A stretch of 64,000 bases of DNA. Origin: Saccharomonospora viridis DSM 43017. Lineage in GTDB: Bacteria; Actinomycetota; Actinomycetes; Mycobacteriales; Pseudonocardiaceae. The position numbers and the translations under genes are program-made. This document shows, piece by piece, positions 42,839 through 50,922 of this stretch (positions within the stretch are counted from its first letter, which is position 1; each line of letters starts with the position of its first letter). The notes under the pieces were generated by a model. It did no database searches and was not told the origin of the DNA. It worked only from the letters and a program-made list of their open reading frames with translations. The stretch covers positions 620,001 through 684,000 of the forward strand of contig NC_013159.1 of NCBI RefSeq assembly GCF_000023865.1, given 5' to 3'.

Positions 42839-44164
42839 ATGGTGGAAGTCGCTGCACGGCGGCGACTACGGCGTTCACCCAGTCGTGTTGCGGCGATAGT
42901 CGGCGTCACCGCGGTGGCGAGTTCGGCGCTGGTCGCCTGCGGGGCGGACGACGGAATGCGGATCAACGTCTACTACGCCCCGGAAGACAACTTCCAGACG
43001 GTCGTCGACAACTGCAACACACAGGCGAACGGTCGCTACGAGATCGTCTATCACAAGCTCCCTAGGGACGCCGACGGCCAGCGTGAGCAGATGGTGCGCA
43101 GGCTCGCGGCGGGTGACACGTCGATGGACGTCCTCGGTCTCGACGTCACCTGGGTGCCCGAATTCGCCGAGGCAGGTTGGATCGAGGAGTGGACCGGTGA
43201 GAACAAGGCCGAGGCCGAGCGGGACGTCCTCCCCGGTCCGCTGAAGACGGCGCAGTGGGACGGCAAGCTGTACGCCGCGCCGAAGAACACCAACGTCCAG
43301 CTGCTCTGGTACGACGACCGGATCACTCCGGAGCCGCCCCGGACGTGGGAGGAGATGATGGAGACCTCGCGGCGGCTGCGGGAACAGGGCAAGCCGCACG
43401 AGATCGTGTTCACCGGAGCCCAGTACGAGGGTCTCGTCGTGGTGTACAACTCGATCACCGAATCGGCGGGCGGTCGCATCCTGTCCGAGGACGGCGAGTC
43501 GGTGATCGTCGACGAGGGCGCGGTCCGGGCGTTGGAGATCCTGCGGGAGGTCAGCTCCAGCGGGCTCACCGACCCGTCGCTGACCAACCAGCGGGAGGAC
43601 GAGGTCCGGCTCACGTTCCAGCAAGGGAACGCCGCGTTCCAGTTGAACTGGCCGTTCGTCTACGCCTCCTACGCCTCGGAGAAGCCCGACGAGCTGCAGC
43701 ACATGAAGTGGGCGCCGTATCCCGGGGTGGGCGATGCGGACTCCGGTCGCAGCACCATCGGTGGTTACGACCTCGCGGTCAGCGCGACCTCCCGGAACAA
43801 GCCGGAGGCGTTCGAGGCGGCGCTGTGCCTGCGTAGCGCGGAGAACCAGAAGTTCTCGGCGCTGATGGACGGGGTGCCGCCCACGATCGAGTCGGTCTAC
43901 GACGACACCACGCCGCTCGATCCGTCGAAACCGGCGGACCCCGAGGACAACCCGACGATGGAAATGAAGTACCCGATGAAGGACGCGATTCGGGACGAAC
44001 TGAAGGACGCGGCCGTGCGACCGCTGACTCCGGCTTATCAGAACCTGTCCATCGTGATGGCCAAGGTGCTCTCGCCACCGGGGGAGATCGACCCCGAGCG
44101 GACCGCGGCCGAGCTGCGCGAACAGCTTGAGGAAGCGTTGAGCTCGAAGGGTGTGATCCCGTGA
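42839..44164 (+). CDS. lpqY: trehalose-type ABC transporter substrate-binding lipoprotein
   Basis: A 441-aa family 1 extracellular solute-binding protein. The signal peptide ends in the lipobox LVAC (Cys about residue 34), so it is a lipoprotein anchored outside the membrane. The mature part has MRINVYYAPEDNFQ, LGLDVTWVPEFAEAGWIEEW, WPFVYASY and GGYDLAVS typical of sugar-binding proteins. By synteny it is LpqY, which recovers trehalose released by mycolyl transfer in mycobacteria; substrate here is inferred. GGGGAGGAG precedes ATG 42839. The stop overlaps sugA (GTGA). Confidence 0.9.
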   Translation: MVEVAARRRLRRSPSRVAAIVGVTAVASSALVACGADDGMRINVYYAPEDNFQTVVDNCNTQANGRYEIVYHKLPRDADGQREQMVRRLAAGDTSMDVLGLDVTWVPEFAEAGWIEEWTGENKAEAERDVLPGPLKTAQWDGKLYAAPKNTNVQLLWYDDRITPEPPRTWEEMMETSRRLREQGKPHEIVFTGAQYEGLVVVYNSITESAGGRILSEDGESVIVDEGAVRALEILREVSSSGLTDPSLTNQREDEVRLTFQQGNAAFQLNWPFVYASYASEKPDELQHMKWAPYPGVGDADSGRSTIGGYDLAVSATSRNKPEAFEAALCLRSAENQKFSALMDGVPPTIESVYDDTTPLDPSKPADPEDNPTMEMKYPMKDAIRDELKDAAVRPLTPAYQNLSIVMAKVLSPPGEIDPERTAAELREQLEEALSSKGVIP

Positions 44165-45126
44165 GCGACACGGCAGCGAGTCCGACAGCCACCGCCGGAT
44201 CGGCGACGAGGGTTGAGACGGGTGAGCGGGGCAAGGCCCCGATGAGCGAGGGCAAACGCGCGGAACGCAGGCTCGGGCTGCTGCTCGTGGCTCCCGCGGC
44301 GATCGTGATGCTGGCCGTCACCGGCTATCCGATCCTGTATTCGGTCTGGTTGTCGTTGCAGCGCTACGACCTCCGATTCCCGGATGACCGGGAGTTCGTC
44401 TGGTTCGCCAACTACGCCGCCGTGCTCACCAATTCGTATTGGTGGACGGCGTTCGGCGTCACGATGCTCATCACCGTGGTGTCGGTGGCCATCGAGTTCG
44501 TGCTCGGCATGGCGTTGGCGCTGATCATGCACCGTACGCTGGTCGGCCGTGGTCTGGTGCGCACGGTGACGTTGATCCCGTACGGCATCGTCACGGTGGT
44601 GGCGGCGTTCTCCTGGTTCTACGCGTGGACCCCGGGAACCGGGTATCTCGCCAACGCGCTGACACCGGGCAGCGCGCCGTTGACCGAACAAGGGTCGTCC
44701 CTGGCGATCATCATCCTGGCCGAGGTGTGGAAGACGACACCGTTCATGGCGTTGCTGCTCATGGCGGGTCTGGCGCTGGTGCCGGAAGACCTGCTCAAGG
44801 CGGCGTCGATGGACGGTGCGAACGCATGGCAGCGCTTCACCAAGGTGATGTTGCCGGTGATGAAGCCGGCCATCCTCGTGGCCTTGCTGTTCCGCACCCT
44901 CGACGCGTTCCGCGTGTTCGACAACATCTTCGTGCTGACAGGCGGCGCCAACGACACTTCCTCGGTGTCGATGCAGACCTACAACAACCTGATGAAGGGG
45001 CTCAACCTCGGCATCGGCTCCACGATGGCCGTGCTGATCTTCATCGCGGTGGCGATCATCGCGTTCATCTTCATCAAGGTGTTCGGCACGGCCGCGCCGG
45101 GCAGTGATCAGGAGGGGAAGCGCTGA
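44161..45126 (+). CDS. sugA: ABC transporter permease SugA
   Basis: A 321-aa inner-membrane permease of the MalF type with six predicted spans after a 40-residue cytoplasmic N-terminus. The EAA loop that docks the ATPase is [20 protein letters not shown] (about residue 217). It forms the sugar channel with SugB. Starts GTG 44161 within the lpqY stop and ends in TGATG overlap with sugB. Confidence 0.93.
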   Translation: MSDTAASPTATAGSATRVETGERGKAPMSEGKRAERRLGLLLVAPAAIVMLAVTGYPILYSVWLSLQRYDLRFPDDREFVWFANYAAVLTNSYWWTAFGVTMLITVVSVAIEFVLGMALALIMHRTLVGRGLVRTVTLIPYGIVTVVAAFSWFYAWTPGTGYLANALTPGSAPLTEQGSSLAIIILAEVWKTTPFMALLLMAGLALVPEDLLKAASMDGANAWQRFTKVMLPVMKPAILVALLFRTLDAFRVFDNIFVLTGGANDTSSVSMQTYNNLMKGLNLGIGSTMAVLIFIAVAIIAFIFIKVFGTAAPGSDQEGKR

Positions 45127-45974
45127 TGGCTGGGTCCGGTCTGGGGACGTCCCTCGCCGCACGTAAGGCGCGGTGGGCCTTGATCGACATCATCGTGGTG
45201 GTCTACGCGCTGGTGCCGGTGCTGTGGATCGTCTCCTTGTCGTTCAAGACGAAGGAGACGTTGGCCGACGGCAACTTCATTCCGAGGGAGTGGACGCTCG
45301 ACAACTACCGGGAGATCTTCGCGACCAACGAGTTCATCCGGCCGCTGCTCAACTCGATCGGTATCGCGCTCATCGCGACGCTGATCGCCGTGGTCCTCGG
45401 CATGATGGCGGCGTACGCGGTGGCCCGGCTCGACTTCCCCGGGAAGAAACTCCTGATCGGAGTGTCGTTGCTGATCGCCATGTTCCCGCAGATCTCGCTG
45501 GTGACACCGCTGTTCAACATCGAGCGGGAACTCGGGTTGTTCGACACGTGGCCGGGGTTGATCCTGCCCTACATCACGTTCGCGCTGCCGTTGGCGATCT
45601 ACACGTTGTCGGCGTTCTTCCGTGAGATCCCATGGGAGTTGGAGAAGGCGGCGAAGATGGACGGCGCCACGCCGGGCCAGGCGTTCCGCAAGGTGATCGC
45701 GCCGCTGGCCGCACCGGGTGTGTTCACCTCGGCGATCCTGGTGTTCATCTTCTGTTGGAACGACTTCCTGTTCGCCATCTCGCTGACGTCCACGGAGGCG
45801 TCGCGGACGGTGCCCGCCGCGTTGTCGTTCTTCACCGGCGCCTCGCAGTTCGAGGACCCGACCGGGACCATTTCGGCGGCGGCGGTGGTGATCACCATTC
45901 CGATCATTCTGTTCGTGTTGTTCTTCCAGCGACGTATCGTCGCGGGGCTGACCTCCGGTGCGGTGAAGGGTTAG
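45126..45974 (+). CDS. sugB: ABC transporter permease SugB
   Basis: A 282-aa MalG-type permease with six spans. The EAA motif is [20 protein letters not shown] (about residue 170), the ATPase-docking loop. The C-terminus ([15 protein letters not shown]) is the typical MalG-family ending. It pairs with SugA. Start ATG 45126 overlaps the sugA stop. Confidence 0.93.
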   Translation: MAGSGLGTSLAARKARWALIDIIVVVYALVPVLWIVSLSFKTKETLADGNFIPREWTLDNYREIFATNEFIRPLLNSIGIALIATLIAVVLGMMAAYAVARLDFPGKKLLIGVSLLIAMFPQISLVTPLFNIERELGLFDTWPGLILPYITFALPLAIYTLSAFFREIPWELEKAAKMDGATPGQAFRKVIAPLAAPGVFTSAILVFIFCWNDFLFAISLTSTEASRTVPAALSFFTGASQFEDPTGTISAAAVVITIPIILFVLFFQRRIVAGLTSGAVKG

Positions 45975-45977
45975 ACA

Positions 45978-47159
45978 ATGGCTGAGATCGTGCTCGACAA
46001 GGTGACCAAGCGGTTCCCCGACGGAGCCCTCGCCGTGTCGGAAATGGACCTCCACATCAAGGACGGGGAGTTCGTGATCCTCGTCGGCCCGTCGGGCTGT
46101 GGGAAGTCGACGGCGTTGAACATGATCGCGGGGCTGGAGGACATCACCTCCGGAGAGCTGCGGATCGACGGTGAGCGCGCCAACGAGAAGACGCCGAAGG
46201 ACCGCGACATCGCCATGGTCTTCCAGTCCTATGCGCTCTACCCGCACATGAGTGTGCGGGAGAACATGGCGTTCCCGTTGCGTCTGGCCAAGATGGACGA
46301 GGCCACCGTGAAACAGAAGGTGGAGGAGGCCGCGCGCATCCTCCACCTCACCCAGCATCTGGACCGTAAACCGTCCAATCTGTCCGGTGGACAGCGGCAG
46401 CGGGTGGCGATGGGCCGTGCCATCGTGCGTAACCCCAAGGCTTTCCTCATGGACGAGCCTTTGTCCAACTTGGACGCTAAGTTGCGGGGGCAGATGCGCA
46501 CGTCGGTGTCGAGGCTGCAGAGGAAGCTGGGCACCACGACGATCTACGTGACCCACGACCAGGTCGAGGCGATGACGTTGGGCGACCGGGTCGTGGTGTT
46601 GCGCAGCGGTGTGGTGCAGCAGGTCGGTTCACCGCAGTTCCTCTACGACCACCCGATCAACCTGTTCGTGGCCGGGTTCATCGGCTCCCCGTCGATGAAC
46701 TTCGTGCCCGCCACCCTGGAGAACGGGACGCTCAACAGCGTGTTGGGTGCCGTCGAACTGCCCGATCGGCTGCGGCGATTGGCCGAGCAGGCGAACGCGC
46801 CCCGCGAGGTCATCATGGGGGTCCGTCCCGAGCACTTCGAGGACGTCTCGTTGCTGGAGGAGGGACATCGCCGCGGTGGTGCCACGTTCACCGCCACGGT
46901 GGACGTCCTGGAGTCGATGGGTTCGGAGAAGTACGCCTACTTCACGGTGGACACCGAGCCGGTCACGACGGCCGGCCTAACCGAACTCGTGGCCGACACG
47001 GGCGCTGCCGACGTCCCGGGGCAGGGTTCCACCGTCGTGGCTCGCTTGTCCGCGGCCTCGGAGGCTCGCGAAGGCGATCAGGCGCAGGTGTGGTTCGACG
47101 TGGACAAGATCCAGTTGTTCGATCCGACTTCGGGGAAGAACCTCACCTACGAGGGATAG
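45978..47159 (+). CDS. sugC: ABC transporter ATP-binding protein SugC (MsmX/UgpC-like)
   Basis: A 393-aa ATPase of the carbohydrate uptake type 1 family. Walker A GPSGCGKSTALNMIAG (about residue 37), Q-loop MVFQSYALYPHM, signature LSGGQRQRVAMGRA, Walker B AFLMDEPLSNLDAKLR and H-loop YVTHDQVEAM are all intact. The C-terminal 150 residues form the regulatory OB-fold (TOBE) domain. It follows sugB after 3 bp. Its 3' end is followed by the third 21-bp repeat locus with a hairpin. Confidence 0.95.
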   Translation: MAEIVLDKVTKRFPDGALAVSEMDLHIKDGEFVILVGPSGCGKSTALNMIAGLEDITSGELRIDGERANEKTPKDRDIAMVFQSYALYPHMSVRENMAFPLRLAKMDEATVKQKVEEAARILHLTQHLDRKPSNLSGGQRQRVAMGRAIVRNPKAFLMDEPLSNLDAKLRGQMRTSVSRLQRKLGTTTIYVTHDQVEAMTLGDRVVVLRSGVVQQVGSPQFLYDHPINLFVAGFIGSPSMNFVPATLENGTLNSVLGAVELPDRLRRLAEQANAPREVIMGVRPEHFEDVSLLEEGHRRGGATFTATVDVLESMGSEKYAYFTVDTEPVTTAGLTELVADTGAADVPGQGSTVVARLSAASEAREGDQAQVWFDVDKIQLFDPTSGKNLTYEG

Positions 47160-47189
47160 CCACGTCGGACAGCACGACGCCGCATGGAT

Positions 47190-47280
47190 GTCCGCGGCCT
47201 GTGGGCACGGGCTACGCAGGCCGCGGACACGGCTGCATAGCCTGCGGACACGGCTGCATAGCCTGCGGACACGGTCGGTG
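47190..47280. repeat. 21-bp repeat locus 3 with hairpin
   Basis: A perfect 12-bp inverted repeat (GTCCGCGGCCTG at 47190-47201, CAGGCCGCGGAC at 47217-47228, 15-nt loop) is continued by units GCGGACACGGCTGCATAGCC+T starting at 47223 and 47244 and a partial at 47265, 21 bp apart. These belong to the same family as the arrays near 0.95 and 18.6 kb. The tract lies between the convergent sugC and the small ORF behind corA, a position fitting transcription termination. Confidence 0.85.
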
Positions 47281-47281
47281 C

Positions 47282-47398
47282 TCAGCCTCCGTGGAAGGCG
47301 TATTCCGGGTTCAGCGCAATGATGACGACGACCACGACGAGCCAGGTGAGTGCGCCGATCAGCGCCCAGAACTTCAGGTTGGTGAGCATGCGGAGCAT
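47282..47398 (-). CDS. 38-aa single-span membrane protein behind corA
   Basis: A short ORF starting MLRMLTNLKFWALIG and continuing through a strongly hydrophobic span (WLVVVVVIIAL) to a C-terminal NPEYAFHGG. AGGAGG lies 5 nt before ATG 47398, an ideal ribosome binding site, and there are 33 bp between the corA stop and this start, so it should be co-transcribed with corA. Small membrane proteins such as MgtR and MgtS modulate magnesium transporters in enteric bacteria; a similar role here is only inferred. Confidence 0.75.
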   Translation of the reverse strand: MLRMLTNLKFWALIGALTWLVVVVVIIALNPEYAFHGG

Positions 47399-47431
47399 GA
47401 CATCCTCCTAGCCGCGTAGCGGAGACAGGAA

Positions 47432-48523
47432 TCAGAGCCAGCGGTTTTTGCGGAATATCCGGTACAGCAACAGACAGAGGGCGAGGATCACGCCGAGTGT
47501 GAGCGGGTAGCCGTACTTGAAACCCAGCTCGGGCATGTAGTCGAAGTTCATGCCGTAGATCCCCGCGATGGCGGTGGGCACGGCGATGATCGCGGCCCAC
47601 GCCGTGATCTTGCGCATGTCCGAGTTCAGTTGGAGCGTGAGCTTGCCGAGGGTGGCGTCGACCAGGGTGGTCAGCAGCTCGTCGAAGGCGGACACCCTTT
47701 CGGACACGGTCGTGACGTGGTCGTGCACGTTGCGGAAGTACGACCGGATCTCCTCGGGGATCAGGCGACTGTGGCCCTCGGCCAGTCTGCGCAACGGCCT
47801 GGCCAGGGGCAGCACGGCTCGGCGTAGTTCCAATACCTCACGCTTGAACAGGTAGATCTGTTCCGAGGTGATGCGCGTGCGAGGCGCGAAGACCTCGGTC
47901 TCCATCTCGTCGATGTCGTCCTCGATGCGTTCGGTGACGACGAGGAAGTGGTCGACCACGTAGTCGGCGATGGCGTGCAACACCGCCGCCGGTCCGGGGA
48001 GGAGGCGTTCGGGGTCGGCGTCGAGCTCCCTGCGTAGATGCGTCAGTCCGGCGTGGTTGCCGTGCCGCACGGTGATGATGAAATCGGAGCCGAGGAACGC
48101 CATCAGCTCGCCGGATTCGACGATCTCGTTGGCGGTGGTGGGCGAGTCGTGTTCGACGTAGCGGATGGTGCGGAACACCATGAACAGCGTGTCGTCGTAG
48201 CGTTCCAGTTTCGGCCGTTGATGGGCGTGCACGGCGTCCTCGACGGCGAGTTCGTGCAGACCGAACGTCTCGGCGATGCCCTGGATCTGCTTCTCGTCGG
48301 GTTCGTGCAGTCCGATCCACACGAAGCCTTCGCCGCGTTTGCGCACTTCGGCGATGGCCTCGGCATGGGACCACTCGCCGGGCTGCCGCACACCGTTGAT
48401 GTAGACACCACAGTCGACGACACAGGCGGAGGTCTGCTTTTCCTGCCCCGTGCGGCGACGGTCACGGGAGGCACGGCCGTGGGCTCGGCCGCGCAGATTG
48501 CCGAGGGAGGAAATGGCGGGCAT
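47432..48523 (-). CDS. corA: magnesium/cobalt transport protein CorA
   Basis: A 363-aa CorA-family channel. The long N-terminal cytoplasmic domain (about 1-300) is followed by two C-terminal spans. The selectivity motif GMN is present in AGIYGMNFDYMPELGFKYG, and the C-terminus is basic (RIFRKNRWL). It admits Mg2+ as a pentamer gated by intracellular Mg2+. The ATG follows CAGGAG. The operon is preceded by a proline-rich leader ORF and followed by a 38-aa membrane protein. Mycobacterial corA (Rv1239c) is likewise next to lpqY-sugABC. Confidence 0.95.
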   Translation of the reverse strand: MPAISSLGNLRGRAHGRASRDRRRTGQEKQTSACVVDCGVYINGVRQPGEWSHAEAIAEVRKRGEGFVWIGLHEPDEKQIQGIAETFGLHELAVEDAVHAHQRPKLERYDDTLFMVFRTIRYVEHDSPTTANEIVESGELMAFLGSDFIITVRHGNHAGLTHLRRELDADPERLLPGPAAVLHAIADYVVDHFLVVTERIEDDIDEMETEVFAPRTRITSEQIYLFKREVLELRRAVLPLARPLRRLAEGHSRLIPEEIRSYFRNVHDHVTTVSERVSAFDELLTTLVDATLGKLTLQLNSDMRKITAWAAIIAVPTAIAGIYGMNFDYMPELGFKYGYPLTLGVILALCLLLYRIFRKNRWL

Positions 48524-48573
48524 GGGAATCTCCTGGCTGTGACGTCGTGGACTGTGACGACAGGCACATGCCG

Positions 48574-48594
48574 GCGATCCCGCCTCGGGCTCGC
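48574..48594 (-). promoter_or_regulatory. stem-loop between leader ORF and corA
   Basis: In mRNA sense, GCGAGCCC and GGGATCGC pair at 7 of 8 positions around a 5-nt loop. It lies 17 nt after the stop codon of the leader ORF and 51 nt before corA. It could take part in attenuation, but no competing antiterminator could be resolved by eye. Confidence 0.35.
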
Positions 48595-48610
48595 GGTGCT
48601 CGGAAGGTGT

Positions 48611-48688
48611 CTACCGCGGCAGCATCGCGTCGGCCCTGAAGGTAGGAACGCCGGCAGGACTAGGAAGCGGACTATCGCCACTGCTCAT
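48611..48688 (-). CDS. proline-rich 25-codon leader ORF upstream of corA
   Basis: ATG 48688 is preceded by AAGGAGGTGA ending 7 nt upstream, almost fully complementary to the 16S 3' end. The 25-codon product starts MSSGDSPLPSPAGVPTFR and ends ADAMLPR. It has five prolines, with a PLPSP cluster, and two Asp. The stop lies 87 nt before corA. It has no membrane span or domain, so a regulatory leader peptide is likelier than a functional protein. Proline-rich leaders control Mg2+ transporter genes in Salmonella (mgtL). A -10 element TATCCT lies around 48777-48782 on the minus strand. Confidence 0.65.
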   Translation of the reverse strand: MSSGDSPLPSPAGVPTFRADAMLPR

Positions 48689-48917
48689 TGCGTCCTCACC
48701 TCCTTGGAGTCGACGGATGGACCCCGCGCGGGCGGGCCTGTCGGATTCCCGGGGTTCCCACCGCGCCAACAGCTAAGGATACCTCTTGGAGACCTCCGTC
48801 GTCGGTGCAGGGCGGTGTGACGCGGAAAGAGGGCGATTCGCCGTGGTCTGCACACCCGGTCACAGGGCCGTTACGGTGGAGCCCTGCCGGTCCGTCGTCG
48901 TGAAGGCGTGAAACGGT
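48689..48917. promoter_or_regulatory. divergent region, corA leader / DUF2332
   Basis: A 229-bp spacer. For corA, GGTATCCTTAGC near 48774-48785 (minus strand) gives a -10, which would leave an 80-nt GC-rich 5' UTR before the leader ORF. For the plus-strand gene only weak elements (GTTACGGT near 48869) are seen. Confidence 0.45.
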
Positions 48918-50093
48918 GTGGCCGATGACGCGGATGACGTGGACGGTGCGGAGAAGACTGTTCGCCTCGCTTCGGGGACGGAGATGACCTCAAGTTTGGA
49001 AACGATCCGGGAACGGCTACGCCGGTTCTCCGCCGAGGAGGCGGCGGGGGTCTCACCGCTGTACGAACACCTGGCGGCGCAGGCCGCCGCCGACGACGAC
49101 GTGGCCGCGTTGTTGACGGCCGCCTCCGGTAACGATGCGCGTCCGACGTTGCTGTTGGCCGCCGCGCATCGGCTGTTGCAGGCCGAACCGATCCATCCGC
49201 TGTCGCGGTACTACCCGTCGTTGGGTGGTCCGGCCGGGCCGGACACGCAGACGTGGCCGCTGTTTCGGGAATTCGTCCTCGACCGTGCCGAGGCGATGCG
49301 TGAGTTGATCGCTCGCCGATTCACGCAGACCAACGAGGTGGGCAGAGCCGCCGTACTGTTCCCCGCCGTCGCGTCGGTGGCCAAACGGGTGCGCGGTCCG
49401 ATCGGGTTGCTGGAGGCGGGGTGCAGTGCCGGGTTGCTGTTGGGCATGGACACCTTCGCCTACCGCTATCAGTGCGACGGCGGGGAGCAGCTGTCGGCGG
49501 GACCGGCGAAGGCGTCGGTGGGACTGCACTGCGCCTTGTCGGTGGGTGAGGGGGCGGTGTTCCCGACCCTCCCGAAAAGAATGTCGGTGCGGGCTCGCGT
49601 GGGGTTGGATCGTGTGCCGGTCGACGCTTCCGACGAGGACGAGCTGGCGTGGTTGGAGGCGTGCGTGTGGGCCGATCAACCGGAGCGAGTGCGCCTGCTG
49701 CGTACGGCGGCCGCCGCGCAGGGTCGGTGGCGTCCGGAGTTGGTGACGGGCGATGTCGTGGACGACCTGGCGGACGCGGCCGCGCGGGTTCCGGAGGAAT
49801 TGCCGCTCGTGGTCTACACCAGCCACACTTTGCCTTATTTGCCGGAATCCCGGCGGGAGGATTTCATAGCGGCGCTGCGGGAGCTCGCGGTGCGACGTCC
49901 GCTGTGGTGGGTGGCGCTGGAAAGCTATGAGGCGGCGCTTCGGTACGTGCTTCCCGGACGCGACGAATTCGCCTACTCGGCGACGAGGCGGGCCACTTTG
50001 GGCGTGGTCTCGTTCGACGGGCGAGGGATGGACGTCGAGCTCAACGCCACGGCGACACCGCACGGCCGGCGTATGACGTGGTGTGCGCGGTAA
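48918..50093 (+). CDS. DUF2332 domain-containing protein
   Basis: A 391-aa protein of the DUF2332 family, common in actinobacteria and of unknown function. Recognisable parts are HPLSRYYPSLGG, the conserved GLLEAGCSAGLLLGMDTFAY (a glycine-rich, SAM-binding-like motif), ACVWADQPERVRLLRTA and VVYTSHTLPYLP. The motif order resembles class I methyltransferases but no activity is assigned. Start is GTG 48918; ATG 48984 with GGGACGGAG upstream is a credible alternative. Confidence 0.85.
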   Translation: MADDADDVDGAEKTVRLASGTEMTSSLETIRERLRRFSAEEAAGVSPLYEHLAAQAAADDDVAALLTAASGNDARPTLLLAAAHRLLQAEPIHPLSRYYPSLGGPAGPDTQTWPLFREFVLDRAEAMRELIARRFTQTNEVGRAAVLFPAVASVAKRVRGPIGLLEAGCSAGLLLGMDTFAYRYQCDGGEQLSAGPAKASVGLHCALSVGEGAVFPTLPKRMSVRARVGLDRVPVDASDEDELAWLEACVWADQPERVRLLRTAAAAQGRWRPELVTGDVVDDLADAAARVPEELPLVVYTSHTLPYLPESRREDFIAALRELAVRRPLWWVALESYEAALRYVLPGRDEFAYSATRRATLGVVSFDGRGMDVELNATATPHGRRMTWCAR

Positions 50094-50135
50094 GACGCCG
50101 TGCGGGGTGGTGTCGCAAGGGGCAGGTGGCGACCG

Positions 50136-50561
50136 TCAACGACGGGGTAGTGCGTTCCATAAGCGGAGGGTTTCGGCCAGGTCCTCGGTGAGGTGGCCCG
50201 CCTCGTCGAGGGCTGTGAATTCGGCTGAGTCCACCCACTTGACATCGTCGGCGTCGTCGCCGGGGCGCAGCTGTCCACCCTCGACTATGCATGTGTAGTC
50301 GTGGATCTCGTACTGGCCTCGGGTGAGGGTGCCGGCGAGGGTGAGCGGCCGCACCGCGAGCCCGGTCTCTTCACGAAGTTCTCTCATGACGGCCTCGGTG
50401 TCGTTTTCGCCGGTTTCCACTCGGCCGCCCGGTAAGGACCACAACCCTTTCCCGGGTGCGTGTCCGCGTCGGACGAGCAGCAGTCGACCCGAGGAATCGA
50501 ACACGATCCCCCCGACACAGCGCACGGTGGCCACCACGGTCTGTCCTCCCACTTTCGACAT
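50136..50561 (-). CDS. Nudix hydrolase (MutT-like)
   Basis: A 141-aa Nudix protein with the complete box GGRVETGENDTEAVMRELRE then ETGL (about residues 45-67), preceded by GLWSLP. The N-terminal strand is VRCVGGIVFDSSGRLLLVRR. Such small proteins commonly clean up oxidised nucleotides or NDP-sugars. ATG 50561 is preferred since TACACT further upstream fits a -10 with transcription starting near 50593; GTG 50597 is the longer alternative. Confidence 0.88.
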   Translation of the reverse strand: MSKVGGQTVVATVRCVGGIVFDSSGRLLLVRRGHAPGKGLWSLPGGRVETGENDTEAVMRELREETGLAVRPLTLAGTLTRGQYEIHDYTCIVEGGQLRPGDDADDVKWVDSAEFTALDEAGHLTEDLAETLRLWNALPRR

Positions 50562-50622
50562 GCACACGGAGTGTCGTACGTCACCCCGATTGGTCACGGA
50601 GTGTAATCAAAAGGAGATATCT

Positions 50623-50676
50623 TTGCAGAAGGCTGGCCCAAGCGCAGGACTTTACTGCCGTAACGGACCGCAGTGA
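50623..50676 (+). CDS. possible 17-codon ORF with strong Shine-Dalgarno
   Basis: AAGGAGATATCT precedes a TTG start, giving an ORF that encodes QKAGPSAGLYCRNGPQ after the initiator and stops at 50676, 66 bp before the small membrane protein gene. It has no known family. The Shine-Dalgarno is unusually good for a random occurrence, but a TTG start and the short length keep confidence low. It could be a leader peptide. Confidence 0.3.
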   Translation: MQKAGPSAGLYCRNGPQ

Positions 50677-50741
50677 GGTACAAACTTAGTGGCACCAAGC
50701 CGCCATACAGGTCTGCACTTCGAGAGACGGGATTGATCGCC

Positions 50742-50903
50742 GTGAACGCGAAAAAGCTTGCGTCGTTCGCCGGTATCGCGTTGGTCCTCTTCTTCGTGAT
50801 CGCCCGGCCAACGGAGGCAGCGGGGTTCGTCGACAGCATCATCACCGCGCTGCGCGATGCCGCAGAAGCGGTGATCACATTCGTCAGCAGCGTCTTCAGC
50901 TGA
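50742..50903 (+). CDS. 53-aa single-span membrane protein
   Basis: A small protein beginning VNAKKLASFAGIALVLFFVI, with one hydrophobic span and then PTEAAGFVDSIITALRDAAE and a hydrophobic end (AVITFVSSVF). It could be a signal-peptide-bearing small exported protein or a membrane protein with an amphipathic second helix. GAGACGGGA lies upstream of GTG 50742. It sits 19 bp before the PH-domain membrane protein gene, a pairing I believe is conserved in actinobacteria. Confidence 0.75.
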   Translation: MNAKKLASFAGIALVLFFVIARPTEAAGFVDSIITALRDAAEAVITFVSSVFS

Positions 50904-50922
50904 TCGACGATAGGTTGCGGCC

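Noticed and set aside
48524-48917. M-box (ykoK) magnesium riboswitch upstream of corA
   Set aside because: Pieces such as GGTGAGG and GCTGCCG occur, but not in the order or with the helices of the M-box consensus; the GGTGAGG belongs to the leader Shine-Dalgarno.
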